Position numbers and translations under genes: made by a program. 18,323 nucleotides of DNA, from contig CAAEOZ010000039.1 in the NCBI GenBank assembly GCA_900757715.1, positions 1 through 18,323 of the forward strand, given 5' to 3'. The DNA is from an uncultured Veillonella sp. (GTDB lineage Bacteria > Bacillota > Negativicutes > Veillonellales > Veillonellaceae). The notes below the pieces were generated by a model that worked only from the letters and a program-made list of their open reading frames with translations, did no database searches and was not told where the DNA came from. This document shows, piece after piece, positions 6,195 through 13,954 of the stretch. Every line of letters begins with the position of its first letter. Positions within the stretch are counted from its first letter, which is position 1.

Positions 6195-7547
6195 TTATTC
6201 AGCCAACCCTTGTTCTCTACCGATAATATCAGCGATTTCTTGGCACAGGGATTGTAGTTCTTCTTGGTTAGGTCCTTCAGCCATCACACGAATGAGTGGT
6301 TCTGTCCCGGATGCACGTACTAAGACGCGACCTTCGTCACCGAGCTCTCCTTCAGCTGTTACGATAGCAGCTTTGATAAGGTCATTGTCTTCCCAGCCAG
6401 TTTTTGTAGCGACCCGAACATTTACAAGAACTTGTGGGTATTTTGTCATAATGCCGGCCAACTCAGAAAGAGGTTGCTTTTTCTCCTTCATAAGAGCCGC
6501 CACTTGAACAGCTGTTAACATACCGTCACCAGTGGTGTTGTGATCTAAGAAGATTACGTGACCAGATTGTTCACCACCAACGGAAAGATTATGTTCACGC
6601 ATGTATTCCAATACATACCGATCACCAACAGCAGTGGAAACCGTTTTCATACCAAGTTCTTCTGCTGCTTTATGGAATCCGATATTACTCATAACGGTAC
6701 CAACTATGGTATCACCTTTAAGTTTGCCTTCTTCTTTCAACTTAAGAGCGCATAACAACATAATTTGATCACCATCGAGAACTTGACCTTTTTCATCAAC
6801 CAATAAACAGCGATCAGCATCGCCATCATTAGCAATACCAAGGTCTGCATTATGTTGTTGCACAGCTACTTGCAATCCTTCGATATGCGTAGAACCACAG
6901 TGATGATTGATGTTCAAGCCATCTGGATTCACATTAATATTGATGACTTTAGCCCCTAGTCCAGACAAAATTTCTGGACCTACACTAGACGCGGCACCAT
7001 TGGCACCATCATAAACGATAGTCAACCCTTCAAGGGACGTATCGATTGTGTGACGTACAAAGTGAGCATATAAATGAGCCAAGTTACTATTAAACTCAAT
7101 TTTACCTATACCATCCCCTGTAGGACGTGCTAATTCATTATCTGCACTTTGACGAACATATTTTTCCAATTCATCTTCCACTTCATCAGGTAATTTATAG
7201 CCATTGCTATCAAAGAATTTAATGCCATTATCTGGATATGGATTGTGAGATGCAGAAATAACAGCACCCGCATCAAACCCTTGTTGACGTACAAGGTACG
7301 CTACTGCTGGAGTTGGGATAACGCCTGCAATCACTACATTACCGCCAACAGAACAAATGCCCGCTGCTAATGCACTTTCAAGCATAGAACCAGAAATTCG
7401 CGTATCGCGCCCAATCAAGAACGTAGGATGTTCCTTTTCCTTACCAAAATGAGTTCCTGCCGCACGACCTAAATGATAGGCTAATTCTGGCGTTAAAAAC
7501 TCATTAACAACACCACGTACACCATCTGTACCAAATAAACGAGCCAT
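6195..7547 (-). CDS. glmM: phosphoglucosamine mutase, GlmM
   Basis: Converts glucosamine-6-phosphate to glucosamine-1-phosphate in UDP-GlcNAc synthesis. It is a 450-aa cytoplasmic alpha-D-phosphohexomutase of normal length. It begins MARLFGTDGVRG, the conserved family start. The phosphoserine loop is VISASHNP with active Ser100. The Mg2+ loop is DGDADR (241-246). The sugar-binding GGEQSGH is present, and the C-terminal phosphate-binding loop reads RASGTEPLIRVM. GAGGAGG 6 nt upstream fixes the start. It uses the product of GlmS, encoded further down the same strand. In many Firmicutes glmM directly follows cdaR, and CdaA/CdaR interact with GlmM. Here it follows an FAD oxidoreductase gene after a 186-bp gap with its own -10 and two inverted repeats, so separate control is likely. 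Confidence 0.97.
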   Translation of the reverse strand: MARLFGTDGVRGVVNEFLTPELAYHLGRAAGTHFGKEKEHPTFLIGRDTRISGSMLESALAAGICSVGGNVVIAGVIPTPAVAYLVRQQGFDAGAVISASHNPYPDNGIKFFDSNGYKLPDEVEDELEKYVRQSADNELARPTGDGIGKIEFNSNLAHLYAHFVRHTIDTSLEGLTIVYDGANGAASSVGPEILSGLGAKVININVNPDGLNINHHCGSTHIEGLQVAVQQHNADLGIANDGDADRCLLVDEKGQVLDGDQIMLLCALKLKEEGKLKGDTIVGTVMSNIGFHKAAEELGMKTVSTAVGDRYVLEYMREHNLSVGGEQSGHVIFLDHNTTGDGMLTAVQVAALMKEKKQPLSELAGIMTKYPQVLVNVRVATKTGWEDNDLIKAAIVTAEGELGDEGRVLVRASGTEPLIRVMAEGPNQEELQSLCQEIADIIGREQGLAE

Positions 7548-7567
7548 AATTATCCTCCTCTAAGGAT

Positions 7568-7584
7568 TTGTGAAAGTTTCACAA
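7568..7584 (-). promoter_or_regulatory. perfect palindrome TTGTGAAAGTTTCACAA upstream of glmM
   Basis: A 17-bp palindrome with 8-bp perfect arms around one central base. It contains TGTGA-N5-TCACA, close to but one base shorter than the CRP/FNR-family site TGTGA-N6-TCACA. It is 21 bases upstream of the glmM start and about 45 bases downstream of the likely transcription start, so it may also fold as an RNA hairpin just before the ribosome-binding site. Confidence 0.55.
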
Positions 7585-7624
7585 GTCTATATATCTACCG
7601 TGTGTATCATTTCAATAATTACTG

Positions 7625-7642
7625 TTGTGTATTATATCACAA
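7625..7642 (-). promoter_or_regulatory. glmM -10 box inside a second TTGTG/CACAA inverted repeat
   Basis: On the minus strand TATAAT (complement of 7631-7636) is embedded in TTGTGATATAATACACAA, with arms TTGTG/CACAA. No good -35 is seen at 16-18 bases, which would suit an activator- or repressor-controlled promoter. The repeat shares TTGTGA and CACAA with the palindrome 57 bases downstream. Confidence 0.5.
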
Positions 7643-7733
7643 TATAGAAAGCATACCTACTATAAAGTCACATCTATATTACATAAATAGTATGAATCTA
7701 TACTGTAATTCAATTCATCAGTATAATTCTCCA

Positions 7734-9332
7734 CTAATTAGGTTTAGCGTATTTTGCCATACATAAAATGGCTGTTTCCGCGCCATCAAGGGCAGCACTC
7801 ATAATTCCCCCTGCATAGCCAGCCCCTTCACCCATAGGATAGAAACCTCCTACAGTAGGAGAAATGCGTTCTTCATTGCGTCCCATACGAAGCGGTGCAG
7901 AGGTACGCGTTTCAACGCCTGTCATACATACCGCAGGATTATCGAATCCACGGATACGACGACCCCAGTATGGCAAGGCTCGCTCTAATACGGATGTGAC
8001 GAACGGTGGCAAGCAATCATGTAAATCGCAATTCACGACACCTGGCTCGTAGCTATATATACTATTTTGTACACTAGGTGCTTGTGAAAGCCCTAAAAAC
8101 TGCCCTACTGTTTGCGCAGGTGCATGGAAGTTAGATCCGCCCAATTCATAAGCCTTACGTTCCCATTCTCGTTGGAATGCGACGCCATCTAATGGATGAG
8201 TACCAAAGTCATCTGGACCTACGTTGACCACGATAGCACTATTGGCAACACCGCTATCACGAGCGTACAAACTCATGCCATTTACGACAACGCCACCATT
8301 TTCAGAGGCAGATGCTACTACTTGACCTCCTGGGCACATACAGAAGCTATACGCAGTACGGCCTGTTTCTTTATCATGGTACACGAGAGAGTATTCTGCT
8401 GCACCGAGGCCCAAGCTAGATGGTTCCACGCCATATTGGGACTCATCGATTACAGCTTGATTATGTTCAATACGAACACCGATAGCAAATGGTTTTGCCG
8501 TCATTTCCACATTGCGTTTATAAAGCATTTCGTATGTGTCACGCGCACTATGGCCTACACCAGACAAAACAACAGTCGTATCAATACGCTCACTACCATT
8601 AACTTCAACGCCTACGATACGGTCATTTTCAATAAACAAATCCGTTACCTTAGAACCAAAACGGACTTCACCACCCCATTCGATGATGCGCTCACGCATG
8701 GCTTTTACCATAGTACGCAATTTATCTGTACCTACGTGAGGTTTATGTTTATATAATATTTCTTCAGGCGCACCAAACTCAACAAAGTATTTAGATATCT
8801 CATGTAAACGCGGATGGGTAATGCGAGTTGTCAACTTACCATCGGAAAAAGTTCCTGCGCCGCCCTCCCCAAATTGTACGTTAGACTCAGGTTTAAATAC
8901 GCCTTCCTTCCAAAATGTTTCTACATCATTACTACGTGTATCTACATCTTGACCGCGTTCAAGTACGATAGGGCGATAGCCTTCACGAGCTAAGTAAAAG
9001 GCTGCAAGCATCCCCGCAGGGCCAAAGCCCATAACAACAGGACGATGTGCTAATGGTACATGGCCATAAACAATAGGTTCTGGATCTTCTGCAGTAAATA
9101 CAGATACATCCTTTTCTTTACCGAGTTTTTTCATGATTTGAGCTTCGTTATGAACCTCAACAAACAAGGTATATACAAAAACAATATTTGGCTTCTTACG
9201 AGCATCTACGGCACGTCGAACAACATGAATCGTTTCGATAGCACCACGTAACGGGGGATATTTCTTTTCTACAATACTTTTTATATCCGACTTAACCGTA
9301 ACAGCCACGCGGAGATTTATTATTCTAATCAT
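7734..9332 (-). CDS. NAD(P)/FAD-dependent oxidoreductase (COG2509 type, function unknown)
   Basis: A 532-aa soluble flavoprotein resembling the uncharacterised FAD-dependent dehydrogenases of COG2509. Residues 1-90 form a small N-terminal domain (begins MIRIINLRVAV, rich in basic residues). The dinucleotide-binding loop GFGPAG at 102-107 is followed by a typical beta-alpha-beta with an acidic end (VLERG). Then comes the glycine-rich FGEGGAGTFSDGKL. A second cluster, SFCMCPGGQVV, and the C-terminal GVETRTSAPLR and PMGEGAGYAGGI are family-like and probably contact FAD. The start is supported by TAGGAAAA 6 nt upstream. No substrate can be named. It sits between cdaR and glmM but is separated from cdaR by a strong terminator. 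A -10 (TATAAT) lies about 100 bases upstream. Whether it acts in amino-sugar or c-di-AMP physiology is unknown. Confidence 0.85.
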   Translation of the reverse strand: MIRIINLRVAVTVKSDIKSIVEKKYPPLRGAIETIHVVRRAVDARKKPNIVFVYTLFVEVHNEAQIMKKLGKEKDVSVFTAEDPEPIVYGHVPLAHRPVVMGFGPAGMLAAFYLAREGYRPIVLERGQDVDTRSNDVETFWKEGVFKPESNVQFGEGGAGTFSDGKLTTRITHPRLHEISKYFVEFGAPEEILYKHKPHVGTDKLRTMVKAMRERIIEWGGEVRFGSKVTDLFIENDRIVGVEVNGSERIDTTVVLSGVGHSARDTYEMLYKRNVEMTAKPFAIGVRIEHNQAVIDESQYGVEPSSLGLGAAEYSLVYHDKETGRTAYSFCMCPGGQVVASASENGGVVVNGMSLYARDSGVANSAIVVNVGPDDFGTHPLDGVAFQREWERKAYELGGSNFHAPAQTVGQFLGLSQAPSVQNSIYSYEPGVVNCDLHDCLPPFVTSVLERALPYWGRRIRGFDNPAVCMTGVETRTSAPLRMGRNEERISPTVGGFYPMGEGAGYAGGIMSAALDGAETAILCMAKYAKPN

Positions 9333-9433
9333 ATTTTTCCTATTAAAGCCTCCCTTTTAGGCGAGCCTACTTCTTTAATCTTTGACCAAAATTCTTTACC
9401 ACTTGATCTGTAAGAAAATAGTCATACATCTTT

Positions 9434-9439
9434 ATTATA
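9434..9439 (-). promoter_or_regulatory. possible -10 box for the FAD oxidoreductase gene
   Basis: TATAAT on the minus strand lies just downstream of the cdaR terminator and about 95 bases upstream of the start codon. No convincing -35 is present at 16-18 bases, so this is a weak call. Confidence 0.3.
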
Positions 9440-9472
9440 CAACACTACCATAAAAGCTAATATATAAATCAT

Positions 9473-9510
9473 AAAAAGGCCCTAATAGAGAAATATTCAC
9501 TCTATTAGGG
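9473..9510 (-). terminator. rho-independent terminator after cdaR
   Basis: A perfect 11-bp stem CCCTAATAGAG/CTCTATTAGGG (arms 9480-9490 and 9500-9510, 9-nt loop) is followed on the minus strand by CCTTTTTATG. It ends the cdaA-cdaR transcript about 40 bases after the cdaR stop. Confidence 0.88.
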
Positions 9511-9548
9511 TCTTCATCGCAAGATTTTAAAGCCTCACAAAAAACTTA

Positions 9549-10475
9549 TCATCCATTAAGTACTTTCTTTTGTATTTCTACTTTTACCCGTACCGTTGTG
9601 GTATTGCTATTAACACCATTTGGTAACACTAAATTATAGTTTCCCTGTACAGTTTCGGTAGCACCCGATACATCGATAGGTTCTGTTTGTATTTCTGTAA
9701 CGGAATCAATCATTTCTTCACGACCGGTAACCGTTAGTTGCGTTGGGGTAGCCGACGTAGATTTAACTTCATAACCTTCTGCTACTGTACCAACAGTCGG
9801 AACAGTAATAGGAACTGCCTTTTCTTTACGTAATAAGTTAAGTTCATATTGTGCTTGACCTTGGTTTGGATTAATATGTACATCCAGTACATTACCTGCC
9901 GTATCCCAAGCTTCTAAAGTACTAACAGCGCTAAAGTTCTTCGTTTGACCAGCCACATTAACTTTCATGACAACCTTATTCACTGCGTTAACTTGTTGTT
10001 TGCGTCCAGAAACAGTTACCTCTTTTGGTACAATCGTGATAGACTTCATAGCAATATCATCTGAGAATTTACCGATTGGAACAATTTCAACAGGAATCTT
10101 TTTCTCCGCATATTCGTCAACATTGATAGTGATGGTATCTGGTTTAACCTCCACAAGATTCATCCCTGCAGGAGGAGTAAAATTAATAGTTACATTATTT
10201 TGACCTGGTTTTACACCGGATGCATCAATATACGCCCGTAAATTATCTGATTTCATAGACATAATGGTATCACGTGGACCAGCTAGTACAACACGGACCA
10301 CATCTGGTGCGTCTTCTATGATATAGCCAGAATTGAGATTTTGAACCTGTACAGGTATTGTATAGGTTACTTCCATCACAGGGTTCTGATCGCGCATAAT
10401 AAAGAACCACATAACGATAGCCGCTAACAAGGATAATAATTTAGCAGGCCAATTGCGTTTCAAATGAATCATCAT
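9549..10475 (-). CDS. cdaR: YbbR-domain protein CdaR, regulator of CdaA
   Basis: A membrane-anchored protein with YbbR repeats that binds and modulates the c-di-AMP synthase CdaA. It is 308 aa. One N-terminal membrane segment (about residues 10-27, LLSLLAAIVMWFFIM) leaves the rest outside the cytoplasm. About three YbbR domains follow, built of beta-strands; repeated phrases include VPVEIVPIG-like and ITVPTVGTVAEGY, with DTITINVD and TQLTVTGREE ending successive units. The start codon overlaps the cdaA stop (ATGATG, 4 bases), showing translational coupling. The gene is closed by a strong terminator. In the diderm envelope expected here, the YbbR part would face the periplasm. Confidence 0.92.
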   Translation of the reverse strand: MMIHLKRNWPAKLLSLLAAIVMWFFIMRDQNPVMEVTYTIPVQVQNLNSGYIIEDAPDVVRVVLAGPRDTIMSMKSDNLRAYIDASGVKPGQNNVTINFTPPAGMNLVEVKPDTITINVDEYAEKKIPVEIVPIGKFSDDIAMKSITIVPKEVTVSGRKQQVNAVNKVVMKVNVAGQTKNFSAVSTLEAWDTAGNVLDVHINPNQGQAQYELNLLRKEKAVPITVPTVGTVAEGYEVKSTSATPTQLTVTGREEMIDSVTEIQTEPIDVSGATETVQGNYNLVLPNGVNSNTTTVRVKVEIQKKVLNG

Positions 10476-11284
10476 TTATTTGCCCTCCATTTCCACATAC
10501 TAGTAATGGTTTGACGAGGGCGTTCCATAAAGGTGCGCAATGCCTCTTTAATTTGATCCTCTGGTAAATGGCGATAAATATGACCGCCATACGTATAAGA
10601 AATGGTCCCTGTTTCCTCACTGACAACGACTACAACAGCATCAGTTTGCTCAGACAAGCCAATAGCTGCACGGTGACGTGTACCTAGTTCAGTACTCAAT
10701 GTGCGGTCCTCAGTCAACGGTAACAAGCAGCCTGCTGCACGAATTCGCCCATCACGAATGATGAGAGCCCCGTCATGAAGAGGTGTACTGGGAACGAAGA
10801 TATTTTTAATCAACTCGCGACTCAATACAGCATCAATAAGAATACCTGTATCTACAAAGTCATTGAGACCTACTTCACGTTCAAAAACGATAAGTGCCCC
10901 CGTATGTTCGCGAGACATAACGCGAGCCGCAGCCATCACTTCATTAATGGCCATATCCATCTCTTCTTCGTTTACATTTTGTGCCTTGCTAAAAATTCGT
11001 CCACGCCCCAATTGTTCTAGAGCACGACGCAATTCTGGTTGGAATACAACCGGTAACGCAAAAAGAAGAACGGTCATACTTTGTTGCAAAATCCAGTTGA
11101 TAACGTATAGATTTAACAGATGACTCAATAAATTTAAAATTGCCAACATAACGAGACCTTTCAAAAGAGAAACGGCCCGCGTATCTTTAAGCAATTTATA
11201 TAAATAGTAAATACCAATGGCAACGATTATGATATCAACGATATCAAGAAGCCTAAAGGTATGTATAAGTGCGTCAATATGCAT
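10472..11284 (-). CDS. cdaA: diadenylate cyclase CdaA (c-di-AMP synthase)
   Basis: Condenses two ATP into cyclic di-AMP, a second messenger for osmotic and cell-wall balance. It is 270 aa, the normal CdaA length. Three membrane segments lie at about residues 13-32, 37-57 and 60-80, followed by a short linker helix and a DAC (DisA_N) domain at about 95-250. The catalytic motifs are DGA (171-173, in LHDGALII) and RHR (203-205, in GTRHRAA). The start is set by AAGGAGC 9 nt upstream. A promoter-like TTTACA-N17-TAAAAT and a hairpin lie just before the gene. It is first in a two-gene unit with cdaR; glmM, its usual third partner, is downstream but separately transcribed. Confidence 0.96.
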   Translation of the reverse strand: MHIDALIHTFRLLDIVDIIIVAIGIYYLYKLLKDTRAVSLLKGLVMLAILNLLSHLLNLYVINWILQQSMTVLLFALPVVFQPELRRALEQLGRGRIFSKAQNVNEEEMDMAINEVMAAARVMSREHTGALIVFEREVGLNDFVDTGILIDAVLSRELIKNIFVPSTPLHDGALIIRDGRIRAAGCLLPLTEDRTLSTELGTRHRAAIGLSEQTDAVVVVVSEETGTISYTYGGHIYRHLPEDQIKEALRTFMERPRQTITSMWKWRANK

Positions 11285-11308
11285 AAAAATAGCTCCTTAT
11301 ACAAAATA

Positions 11309-11342
11309 ATAAGGTACAATCAATTCTTTGACTGTACCTTAT
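11309..11342 (-). terminator. hairpin between the hydroxylase operon and cdaA
   Basis: A perfect 10-bp stem ATAAGGTACA/TGTACCTTAT (arms 11309-11318 and 11333-11342, 14-nt loop) is followed on the minus strand by TATTTTG. It may terminate the upstream molybdenum-hydroxylase operon, whose last stop codon is 60 bases before. It also lies at the predicted 5' end of the cdaA transcript, so it could be a leader hairpin or operator instead. Confidence 0.6.
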
Positions 11343-11371
11343 ATTTTAACTCATTTTGAGAGTACTGTAAA
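11343..11371 (-). promoter_or_regulatory. probable sigma-A promoter of cdaA
   Basis: On the minus strand TTTACA (complement of 11366-11371), exactly 17 bases, then TAAAAT (complement of 11343-11348). Transcription would start at about 11336, inside the hairpin, giving a leader of about 50 nt. Confidence 0.6.
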
Positions 11372-11400
11372 TTTATAAACAAACGCTGAATGAGATTTTA

Positions 11401-11715
11401 TTAGATGTTTTGTGTTTCAATCCATACATCCATTTGTCCCCCACAAACCATGCCTTCTTTAACAGCTACGTCATCATCAAGGAGAACATCAATACGACGG
11501 TGAGCTTCTTTTTTATTCAAGGAGTCCACAGCACTTAGGCGGATTTCATTTTCTGCACGACCGCCGCCAATAGTGCCAAAAATAGATCCATCAGGAAATA
11601 CAACCATAGATGTACCAGCTTTACGAGGTGTGGATCCACGAGTATATAAAATAGTGGCTACTGCTAAGGTTTCATTTTTACGTTCACTAAGATATTCAAT
11701 AAACTCACGATTCAT
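11401..11715 (-). CDS. XdhC/CoxI N-terminal-domain protein (short, stand-alone)
   Basis: A protein of only 104 aa corresponding to the first half of XdhC, the chaperone that matures and inserts the molybdenum cofactor into xanthine-dehydrogenase-family enzymes. The hallmark GSTPRKAGTSMVVFPDGS followed by IGGG and RAENEI lies at about residues 27-58. The C-terminal VCGGQMDVWIE (about 90-100) matches the CGG-x-hydrophobic-IE end of the domain. The usual Rossmann half is missing here and is encoded just upstream. The start codon lies inside the end of that gene (11-nt overlap) with only a weak AGAGTGA ribosome site, so translation is probably coupled. It is the last gene of the hydroxylase operon. 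Confidence 0.85.
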   Translation of the reverse strand: MNREFIEYLSERKNETLAVATILYTRGSTPRKAGTSMVVFPDGSIFGTIGGGRAENEIRLSAVDSLNKKEAHRRIDVLLDDDVAVKEGMVCGGQMDVWIETQNI

Positions 11716-12433
11716 GGATCACTCTACCTTTCCGCAATGAGCCGCCTTTTTTACCACGTACCACTGCCAAATATTCACTAACGATAGATAATGCAATTTC
11801 CTCAGGAGTTTGAGCTCCTAAATCTAGCCCAATAGGTGCATATACCATATCTAACTCATCTTGAGTCCACCCCTGCTCACGCAACACTTCAAAGGCGTGA
11901 TGAATGCGTTTTTGGCTGCCCATAACGCCCATATAGGTAGGCAAGTACCCTCGTAATTGTTCTAAACATATATTATCGTACTCATGAGCACGCGTCACAA
12001 TGATAAAGCCATTATATTCATCAAGAGGTAAATCGTTCTTGAAGTTTTCTAAAGGTAAGCACTTACGTGTAACACGTTCATCAAAGAATTCAGGAACTAC
12101 ATATTCTGGACGGTCATCTACGACTGTAACACGACAGCCAATAAATAACAGCAAATCAGTAATAGCTCGGCTAACATGACCTGCGCCTAATACGAGAACT
12201 GACGGATCATTTTCTACAGGTTGTACGAAACACTCCATTTCGCCTACCATGCAGAGAGAATTTAGCTTTGCTTTATCTACAGTAAATCCTTCAATAGGAG
12301 TTCCGTATAGAACACTTCCATCTTCAGCATAAATAGTCTTATCCCCTTGACGAGGACCGGATAGAACTGTAACCATCACGGTAGTTTCAGTAACCTGCAG
12401 ACGATTTTTCATCACATCATAAATTGTTTCCAT
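11705..12433 (-). CDS. XdhC-type Rossmann-domain maturation protein
   Basis: A 242-aa protein corresponding to the C-terminal NAD-binding-like half of XdhC. The nucleotide-binding loop LVLGAGHVSRA is at about 80-90, followed by VTVVDDRPEY. VTRAHEYD, YMGVMGSQKRI, and the end segment YAPIGLDLGAQTPEEIALSI are standard XdhC_C motifs. Residues 15-73 look like a decayed XdhC_CoxI domain: TVMVTVLSGPRQGDK aligns with the GSTPR region but lacks that motif and IGGG, yet ends in the expected CFVQPV. The missing motifs are supplied by the next gene. Start: ATG with AAAGGAA about 7 nt upstream, 17 nt inside the end of yqeB. Probable role: handling the molybdenum cofactor and delivering it to the hydroxylase. 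Confidence 0.87.
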   Translation of the reverse strand: METIYDVMKNRLQVTETTVMVTVLSGPRQGDKTIYAEDGSVLYGTPIEGFTVDKAKLNSLCMVGEMECFVQPVENDPSVLVLGAGHVSRAITDLLLFIGCRVTVVDDRPEYVVPEFFDERVTRKCLPLENFKNDLPLDEYNGFIIVTRAHEYDNICLEQLRGYLPTYMGVMGSQKRIHHAFEVLREQGWTQDELDMVYAPIGLDLGAQTPEEIALSIVSEYLAVVRGKKGGSLRKGRVIHES

Positions 12434-13229
12434 CTAGATTCCTTTCATAATCCCAAGCGGTAACAGCCTCTAAAACTCCACCACCAACAGCTAGAGATTT
12501 ATCTGAAATACTATAACAATGAGACTCTTCACAACGAGCATCCACATCAGCCAACTTAAAATGATCTGATACGATGAGCCCACTTTTTAAAATTCCTCGT
12601 AGAATGCCTGTAATTTTAGCTCGGACTGGTTCTTCATCGACATAACCAATCACCTCATTGGCTTGTACAGAATCCCCAATATGCCGTTTTGCTGTAAATA
12701 GTCCAGCCTTTGGAGAATGGATAACGCGCTCATGAGTGTAGCCACCTACATTTCCAGGGATACCTGTATTAGGTTGAGCCGGCCCATCATAGATACAGCG
12801 ACCTAATGAATGACTACGCATCGTTTCAATGACCACATCTACATCTTCTCCAGCAGTAAATCCAGGGCCAACACCTATAACGAGCTCTGCATCATCTCGT
12901 TTTGTTCCAAGATTCTTTTTACTCAAAATAGCATCGACTACAATCTCTGGTTTTAAAGTGTCCAATAATTCCTCATATGAGCTAGTAACAACGGGAATGA
13001 TTTCCTGTGCCAATGTATCCTTCACTTCACCAATAGACACATGACGAGCAACAAAACGTTCCAAAATCATTTCTCCACGATGAACCGCGTTACCGTAACA
13101 TACTTCGCGGCGAATCATGGTAGGAATCGCTATTTCACTAATTACAACGGGATAGCCCGCCCGTCTCAATCTATATACAGCGCCGGAAGCGATGTCTCCG
13201 CCTCCACGCATGAGTACCAATGGTTTCAT
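12417..13229 (-). CDS. yqeB: selenium-dependent molybdenum hydroxylase system protein YqeB
   Basis: A 270-aa protein of the YqeB (EF2563) family, found almost only with molybdenum hydroxylases thought to carry a labile selenium ligand and with selD; its exact reaction is unknown. It opens with VLMRGGGDIASGAVYRLRRA (about 5-24), a Rossmann-like glycine loop. VVDAILSKKN and VIGVGPGFTAGEDVDVVIET (about 120-140) are the central conserved parts. Then comes GPAQPNTGIPG and a biotinyl/barrel-like segment (KAGLFTAKRHIGDSVQANEVIGYV). It ends with an Ala/Gly-rich ISDKSLAVGGGVLEA. The start overlaps the mocA-like stop by 4 bases (ATGA). It is one of the two marker genes for this selenium system, together with yqeC. 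Confidence 0.9.
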   Translation of the reverse strand: MKPLVLMRGGGDIASGAVYRLRRAGYPVVISEIAIPTMIRREVCYGNAVHRGEMILERFVARHVSIGEVKDTLAQEIIPVVTSSYEELLDTLKPEIVVDAILSKKNLGTKRDDAELVIGVGPGFTAGEDVDVVIETMRSHSLGRCIYDGPAQPNTGIPGNVGGYTHERVIHSPKAGLFTAKRHIGDSVQANEVIGYVDEEPVRAKITGILRGILKSGLIVSDHFKLADVDARCEESHCYSISDKSLAVGGGVLEAVTAWDYERNLDGNNL

Positions 13230-13948
13230 AATGCCTCACTTTCACGATGTTTCAAACGCTCAAAATCATCGGGTGTATCTATATCGTCGCCAATATCATC
13301 ACTAATCCATAATTTCACGACATGGGCTTTACCATCACCACGAATAATGGTCTTACCGCCTTGATCCCCTTGAATCTGCTGTAAAAAATCAAACCAATGA
13401 GAACCAAAAATAACAGGATTCCCCGAGTGATAATTCGCCCCATAATGTGGAACGACGATAGTTTTCGGATGAAAGTTATCACTAAATGCACTAATGACCT
13501 CATGTACAACAGCACTCGTCAGAAGTGGTTGATCCCCTACTGAACAGAGAATACCGTCTAGCGGTATGGGCGACGTATTCACCAAATGATGTACTCCCAA
13601 CGCTATGGATACTCCTTGCCCTAGTTCAGGATGGTCATTTCGAATGGCTTCAAAACCATAGCTTGTGACAATAGGTTCTAGTTTCTCATGATCATCACCA
13701 GTAACCGCCACAAAAGGTAGTTTACACGACGCAGCAGAAACTACCTGTCCACCCCATCCACATTGAAGAGCCCCACAGACCGCATCTAGAACAGTCTTAC
13801 CACGCCAGGGCAAGAGTTGCTTATTACACCCCATGCGCTTGGATTGTCCTCCCACAAGGAGGACAATACCAATATGCAAGGGATGACGGTCTATGGGGTC
13901 TTTCATGGGACTAAAAGCGGTGTCACAATTTGCTTTCATAATAGTCAT
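13226..13948 (-). CDS. mocA: molybdenum cofactor cytidylyltransferase-like protein (MocA/YgfJ family)
   Basis: A nucleotidyltransferase of the MobA-like fold, 240 aa, expected to add CMP to molybdopterin to give the MCD cofactor used by hydroxylases of this family. The nucleotide loop is LVGGQSKRMGCNKQLLPWRG (31-50), fitting L-x-x-G-x-S-x-R-M-G-x-x-K but with VGG where AAG is usual. The metal/phosphate motif is VGDQPLL. RNDHPELGQGVSIALG and SGNPVIF are typical of the MocA branch. Residues 1-25 are an extra N-terminal tail. The start at 13948 has GGTAGG about 8 nt upstream; an in-frame ATG 9 bases later is less well placed. It lies between yqeC and yqeB. CTP rather than GTP specificity is inferred from context. 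Confidence 0.85.
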   Translation of the reverse strand: MTIMKANCDTAFSPMKDPIDRHPLHIGIVLLVGGQSKRMGCNKQLLPWRGKTVLDAVCGALQCGWGGQVVSAASCKLPFVAVTGDDHEKLEPIVTSYGFEAIRNDHPELGQGVSIALGVHHLVNTSPIPLDGILCSVGDQPLLTSAVVHEVISAFSDNFHPKTIVVPHYGANYHSGNPVIFGSHWFDFLQQIQGDQGGKTIIRGDGKAHVVKLWISDDIGDDIDTPDDFERLKHRESEAL

Positions 13949-13954
13949 GAGTAC

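Noticed and set aside
8196..8756. 186-aa plus-strand open frame opposite the FAD oxidoreductase
   Set aside because: Antisense to a well-supported flavoprotein; no ribosome site or recognisable domain.
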